Shown: in pieces, positions 58,618 through 64,000 of the stretch
Layout of the letters: every line of letters starts with the position of its first letter
Numbering within the stretch: the first letter of the stretch is position 1
Origin: Leuctra nigra
Lineage: Eukaryota > Arthropoda > Insecta > Plecoptera > Leuctridae
DNA length: 64,000 nucleotides
NCBI GenBank assembly: GCA_934045905.1
Contig: OW203766.1
Coordinates: 18,656,309-18,720,308, forward strand
Direction: 5' to 3'
Notes under the pieces: generated by a model
What the model saw: only the letters and a program-made list of their open reading frames with translations
What the model was told of the DNA's origin: nothing
Databases searched by the model: none
Position numbers and translations under genes: made by a program

Positions 58618-59247
58618 GCCTGCGTAAGCAAACGAGAAAAGCACCGTTCGTCAAAGCGATTTTTTGAAATTTCTTTTTGCACGCAGACAAAATTTAAAAT
58701 ATTCAGATAGTGTCGACCCAACGTCTATACAATACTCTCTTCTAAAGGTTGAACCGATCGAGGGATTTCAGTACTCGGAAGTATTCGGCTTTGTCCTACT
58801 CTGTGACGTCATGGAGTAGGACATTTCTATCTAAATCACATGCCAGCGCATACAGACTATCAAGCAGTTGCCGGCTGTGTTGACGTCACGAAGTGGGAAA
58901 AGCCGAATACTTCCGAACACTGAAATCCCTCGTTCGGATCAACCTTTATAAGAGAGTATTGTATAGACGTTGGTGTCGACCCATTACAGCCTAATAGACT
59001 AAATAATGCCACACACTGGATTACAATTTGACCTCTGTTACGAGTTACGACCTCAAAGTGTTAAAATAATCGTATTTAACACTTTGAAGTCCTACCAAGT
59101 GTCATAAAATACTGCAGTTTGCGGCATTATTTAGTTTGTTAAGCTGTAATGGGCCGTTACTATCTGATTTTTTAAAATTTTATCATGAAGAGAAAATACA
59201 AAATAACACTTTGACGAACAGTGCTTTTCTCGTTTGCTTACGCAGGC
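58618..59247. mobile_element. TIR element carrying a nested MULE-like MITE
   Basis: Ends are 39-base near-perfect inverted repeats starting GCCTGCGTAAGCAAACGAGA. The interior has AAAGTGTTAAATACG palindromic sequence shared with 28731-29047 and with the broken copy around 62300-63155. No reading frame. The 254-base insertion at 58719-58972 splits it. Confidence 0.7.
58719..58972. mobile_element. MULE-like MITE nested in the TIR element, 9-base TSD
   Basis: TSD GTGTCGACC at 58710-58718 and 58973-58981. Ends are CAACGTCTATACAATACTCT and its reverse complement; inverted similarity extends through CGGAAGTATTCGGCTTT on both arms. Two TGACGTCA motifs flank the centre. The nine-base TSD suggests a Mutator-like element. 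Confidence 0.75.
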
Positions 59248-59414
59248 TTCTTAAATCCTACAACAAAAATGCTCCTGGCATCAAAAGATACTAGAATCAT
59301 TACAAAAAAACAATTATCATTCAGTAAAAAACATTGAGAAAGTATTACAAAATCCTGTAAAAAGTATAAACAATTACTGTTTTGACTTGGGTTCTGATAT
59401 TAAAATTTTATTAA

Positions 59415-59929
59415 GGTGATACAAGCGCTCGGCCGGTTTAGACTATTGAGAGGGAAAAATTGTTTCATAAGTGGGTGTAACTTTGCTGATGTTTACATAA
59501 TCCGTTTGATTGTATATTAGTAGCACTTTTTCATCAAAACTATGAAATTTCCAATACGATTGGAGACCATACTTGTGAACCAATTGATCTCAAATTTTAA
59601 TCATGATTAAATAGAAGACAAACTTAGAGTTATCCCTTGGCAAATTTTTAAAATTAAATTTCCTACGGCACACATTGAGACAAGAAAATACACAATTTTT
59701 CACCAAAAATAAACTATGAACTAATTATTACTATGTAAATTCTTCTCAATTAGTTAGTTTTGATTAATTAACAAATCAAAAAATTTAAAATTTACAAAGT
59801 CAAAGTGATAACTCTAAGTTTGTCTTTTATATAATTAAAATTTCAAATAATTTCGTCAACCCATTTTGCCTCCAATCGTATCCAAAAAAGTGCTGCAACA
59901 AACGGCAAATCGCTTGCGCTTGTAGCACC
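59415..59929. mobile_element. TTAA-flanked non-autonomous element (piggyBac-like)
   Basis: TTAA at 59411-59414 and 59930-59933. TIRs GGTGATACAAGCGC and GCGCTTGTAGCACC differ at one position. Interior shared with 48884-49384. Confidence 0.7.
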
Positions 59930-60073
59930 TTAACAATTAAACGTTCGAAACTCATCTCCGAATGGCATTCTCATGTTTTTCACGTCTGATTATAGTCAGG
60001 TAAACTACGTTCCGTTCTGGTCAGTCGATGTGAACGAGCCTCGTTAGATGGAGCAAGTGCACAAGGAGAATTA

Positions 60074-63000
60074 CTAAACGGCAAGAGGCGAGGAGTTTCT
60101 GATGTCCCCGGCAACCGACGGGCCGGCCTCGAGGTTCTTCAGCAGCTGCGCGAGCCAGTGCTTGGTCGACTTGTCGTCCTGGAGGCACGCGACGAACGTT
60201 GCGTCGCGCAGTTGGTCGGGCAGGCATTGGCGCAGCGCCTCGCGAGCTCTGTGCAACACGAGAACACAATCGTTATCCATGTTTATCAATTATCAGACTT
60301 GGGAGCCATTGGTAGGTACAGATTATGAAGGTACTCTTTAAGCACATTCCTGCTCTTAAGTTGTCTGTACTGTCCAGCCAATAAGTCAATCAATATATTG
60401 ATCTGATCCTGAACTTGACTAGATTCTTAAAACAAAATCCTCCAATTTGTTGAAAATTTGCCAATTTTAATTTATTTCAAATTGTTATCATTGATCCATT
60501 GATCAAGTACACCTTGATCACTTACAAATTAGTTTTATTTTTACTCCAGCTACTCGTGCTCGAAAATGGATCACTTATCACTTATACACTCGGCCGTGCC
60601 CGTAGGTGAAATGTTTTCCCTCAGTTCACCCCCCCCCCCCCCCCCCCACATTCAAACAACTTTTCCCATGTTACCGGTCGAGGGGGACGAGCTTAATCTA
60701 ACGTAAATAATGGAAAGGGAGGACGGAGGGTTGAAACTAGATATACATGGTGCGTTTTCCTTGTAGGTTACTACTTAAATTCACAGAGCAAACTAAACGA
60801 AGGTTGTCATCTGCACACAGATGGGCTTGACTTTGATCTCACGATGCCATTCAACAGTTTGATTGGTTACTTCCCTCGCTTACAGCCTGTGTTTGAATGT
60901 TGGGTCTGTTCTGTGGGCTGCCCGGAACTTAACTGAACCTGCCTCACGAACACAAACTCTTGAAACAGTCATCAGTCTTGTCAGTCATCATCAAAATTCA
61001 ACAAGTTTACTACTGCTAGGTAATTAATCTAGAATCCTCATCTGAGGATCAACATTTTTGAAGAGGTCCACCTTCCTTCTCGGTAATTAATTAATCCATC
61101 CAAAACTATTTAGGGGTCATAATTCCTATGACCTGGTAACCAATCAAATCATTGATCATTTGTATCATACTCAATGTTTTGCACGGTGGCTGGACAAGCG
61201 ACCAAGCAAATTCTTGAATTGTCTTTCGTTTGTCATGATAAGAAATTGATTGGTGGGGTCCTTTGTTCGTGTTTAATAGTTCGCTAATCAAGTTTAAGCC
61301 TACTAGCTGAGGTGTAGAAGCCTACTTTGTTCTAGCATTAATATCATGTGTACGGTGTACCTACTTATGTATTTCTAACGAGATTTTTATTCAGAGCTAG
61401 AGCTAGGTAGCTTTATATATCGTAACCAACCAATCAGAAAGAAGCAGTAAATACAGTGACACTTCAACAAGAGTTTTGTTGTTTACATACCTTGGATTGT
61501 CAGAAAGGCGAAGATAGCAACGAACTACGTGCTTCAGAAGGCGAGCTGACGGATCCTTTGCAAGAGACAACACCATTTTACCCTGGGACAGAAAAACAAT
61601 GTCAATTAGTAACGCATAGGCAGCTCACTGAATAATGAATATCAATTTTAACCTATGAATGACCAACTTGTACATATATATTTGATCTTCTGTGATTTTA
61701 TTTTCAAGTAAAGTGAAAACAATTAATTTTTCTCACCAAACCAAACCAAACCAAAGTACCTAAGCACACAGGGTGTCACAACCAAACTACTACTTCCAAT
61801 CTGATATTAATAGTGTCCTTGACGACACTATACAAAGCTTACACGATGCTAGTTTATTTGTCTAGTCGTTACTGGTTTGCCACTAGACGAAGAATGAATG
61901 GTTTTGATTATGATATGGAGATAGATACTGCAAGGATGGATGGTGGAAAGGAGGTAGTAGAAGCCTATTAAGGGAACTTTCCTAGCATTTATCTCTCTCA
62001 ATACGGTCAGCCGTCCGTATTGGGGATCGAACCCACGACCACCGGAGTACAAGGCCAGTGTGAAGTGTCCCTACCCGACCATGTTACAGCTAGCAAGAAA
62101 AATGGCTTGCTCAGTAAAAAGGTATAATGTGAAACTAAATAATAAATGTATGCCAAGTGCAGCGGAACTACACAATACAACCAGTTGCAAAGTGCACTTG
62201 TTTTCTGAAAGTTCCAACATCAGCCTATATGCACATTTTAAAATCGCACATCTTCATGGAACCCAAAGATACTCAAGACCTCGGTAAAGTAAAAATACAA
62301 TTATTTTATGAAAGATTTTGTTTTTAACAGTTTGAGGACCAGAGGTCGTATTGTACTCCAGTTAGGGATGGCACTTAAATTACCGGGTCTGAAAAAATCG
62401 GTAAATTTACCGGTCAGCGGTAAATTTTGAAAAATGATGGCAGATGCCAATTCATGACTATACCAAATACAAAAATGACCCTACTTTATTATTTGACCCA
62501 TTTACAAAGATTACTGCAGTCAGGACAATAACAATACTTACATCTATAATCAATGTTAATAATGACAATACTCCATATTGATAAGGGATGATAGCATAGC
62601 AATACTAAGCATACTAGCATAGCCGAATAGCATTGATTCGACCAATCTAGTGTAGTATGTTGCCTGTTCTATTCTCCCATAAGAGGAATTGTCGACCAAC
62701 AATTTGATCAAGTTACAATCTGTGTCTGCTAAACAAGCAAACCTGAAGAGAGATTCCGACATTGGAAGTAATCGTATGGATGGAGTTATCATTCTGAATG
62801 ATTGAGGCCAACCAAAAATCAACGTAAAATATGCCTAACTGCTAATGTTGTCACACTGAAGTTTACTTATAGTTTTTACTTAAAATTTGATATCTCTATT
62901 CATACATTGGAGAGGATCAAAAAAACAAAATTTACCATTTTTTTTACCGGTAAATTAATAATTGGTAAATTTACCGGTAAATTTTACCGGGTGCCAACCC

Positions 63001-63412
63001 TAACTCCAGTGTGTGTCATTATCAAGTTGAAGAGTGCCTTGCTTTCGATTGAATTTTGGTTCTTTTGATTTTTTTAAAATTCTGTTTTGTCAAGAAAAAT
63101 TTAAAAAAACACTTTGAAGAACCACGCTTATTTCTCACATAACAAGACCTTCTTAGGGACAAGTATTACTTAAAGCTAAATGAATATGGTTAAGTAGCCT
63201 CTAGCCTCAGTTCTCACCAGAATCATGGCGACATGTGAGAATCGGTCGTAAGTCTGACAGATGTAAGACAATCCGCTGTCGTCCAGCAAGATCTTCTGTA
63301 GGATGAACGTAGCAACAGTCTTCGAGAGTTCCGAGCCGGATTCCATGATGCGCAAGCACAGCGGAATTATCTCGGTCGTGAGGAGGAACGTGATCACCTC
63401 TTGCTCGTCCGT
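60074..63412 (-). CDS. CNOT9: CNOT9 / Rcd-1, CCR4-NOT complex subunit (last three coding exons)
   Basis: On the - strand, exons 63412-63218, 61582-61491 and 60248-60074 join in phase. Exon one gives [40 protein letters not shown] and [16 protein letters not shown]; the next gives [20 protein letters not shown] and YLRLSDNPR; the last gives [25 protein letters not shown] and stop TAG (60076-60074). This follows the armadillo-repeat protein CNOT9/RQCD1/Rcd-1 almost residue for residue until the divergent tail. CNOT9 binds CNOT1 in the CCR4-NOT deadenylase and docks mRNA decay and silencing factors. About 150 of some 300 residues are present; the 5' exons are beyond 64000. The last coding exon is clearly GC-rich, unlike its surroundings. 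Introns hold a SINE and a hAT MITE. Confidence 0.95.
61852..62087 (-). mobile_element. tRNA-derived SINE, second family, - strand
   Basis: The - strand begins GTAACATGGTCGGGTAGGGA and has the B-box GGGTTCGATCCCC. The body runs into TTGATTATG-type sequence like the other SINE's tail. In the CNOT9 intron between its exons at 63218-63412 and 61491-61582. Confidence 0.65.
62363..63002. mobile_element. hAT-type MITE rich in TTTACCGG repeats, 8-base TSD
   Basis: TSD ACTCCAGT at 62355-62362 and 63003-63010. Ends are TAGGGATGGCAC and GTGCCAACCCTA. Palindromic ACCGGTAAATTTACCGG-like units lie inside both ends. No transposase. It is inserted in a copy of the 58618-59247 element, whose halves flank it. 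In a CNOT9 intron. Confidence 0.85.
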
Positions 63413-64000
63413 CTGAAGAAACAACTCCATTTAAACATCACATCACATGAGGGTGAAATATTTGAAGATACATCCATGACGTTTAAATCATTTATTTTGG
63501 TTGGGTTTTGGTTGATTACAGAGAGAGTTGTAAGAAAATTTAGCAGTGCAGGTACTACTACGACACGGTAAATTAATAGGAATAATTCCATCTCTTTTAG
63601 TGGGCCATACCTACAGAGTTTTACAGAAAATTTGCATGTCAAGCCAGGTGACCTTGACATAAAGCCATGAATGAAGGATTTCTGTCCTTGCTTGAATCTT
63701 CAAGCTTACTGAAAGTCCGACACAGATCAAACTGCATGGGTCACTTTAGAGCCAGTTCTTCAATGAAGTTAAGTAGGTAGTACCCTACTGTAAAATAAGT
63801 TGTTATAATTTTGAAATGACAATGCATGCTTAATGCTTCTGTAGTAACCTAGGTAGGTACCTACACTGCATATTATGTCAGTCACCACTCACCACAACTG
63901 AACAAAGTCTAACTAGTGCACAAATTCTTTGAGTAGGTTAAGTATTTTATTTGATACCAAAATACGATTCAAATATTGACAAATTTCCTGTGAACCAGTG
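63413..64000. other. CNOT9 upstream intron, start
   Basis: The exon at 63218-63412 has an acceptor at its upstream edge, so this is intron. I did not find the preceding coding exon (expected to end near GALVK) before the window ends. Confidence 0.5.

Overview
This window is AT-rich eukaryotic DNA from an insect. The evidence is a tandem array of multi-exon genes of the insect-only odorant receptor family (7tm_6) with GT-AG introns, plus the 3' end of a CCR4-NOT subunit gene. Short non-autonomous transposons fill the introns. An order cannot be fixed from the sequence alone; the repeat families make me lean to a hemipteran such as a planthopper, at low confidence.

Layout. Positions 87-155 hold the last exon of an odorant receptor (OR) that starts before the window. 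Five more ORs follow on the + strand: A (1270-6617), B (7188-12634), C (13659-20879), D (21752-29805) and E (30849-38197). They share one exon plan: a 103-base first exon, a 427-436-base second exon, and later exons of 100, 102, 156 and 63-69 bases. B (459 aa) and E (463 aa) read open from end to end. A carries frameshifts and a stop in exon 2, C lacks one base in exon 5, and D has TGA in place of a Trp codon in exon 2. B, C and D split the third coding block with an extra intron that A and E lack. C and D are recent duplicates, alike even in introns and upstream DNA.

The most unusual signal is at the starts of these ORs. In every full gene the start codon lies in the loop of a short inverted repeat. 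This start segment is repeated upstream one or more times at spacings of 39-100 bases. All eight upstream copies that keep an ATG read ATG-TGG-TGA or ATG-GGG-TGA. Only the last copy reads ATG-TGG-GGA and opens into the receptor. The result is a row of two-codon upstream reading frames just before each receptor.

From about 38.2 to 60 kb I recognise no confident gene, only AT-rich DNA with SINEs, Helitron-like repeats, TTAA-flanked elements and nested inverted repeats. At 60074-63412 on the - strand lie the last three coding exons of CNOT9/Rcd-1, a conserved CCR4-NOT subunit; its 5' exons lie beyond the window.

Mobile elements are dense and often have readable target-site duplications (TSDs): three hAT-type elements with 8-base TSDs, one of them coding for a BED finger; MULE-like elements with 9-base TSDs; TA- and TTAA-flanked elements; tRNA-derived SINEs; LINE remnants; ten copies of a repeat ending in hairpin plus CTAG; and a large composite repeat carrying five copies of an ETS/CRE-like 15-mer.
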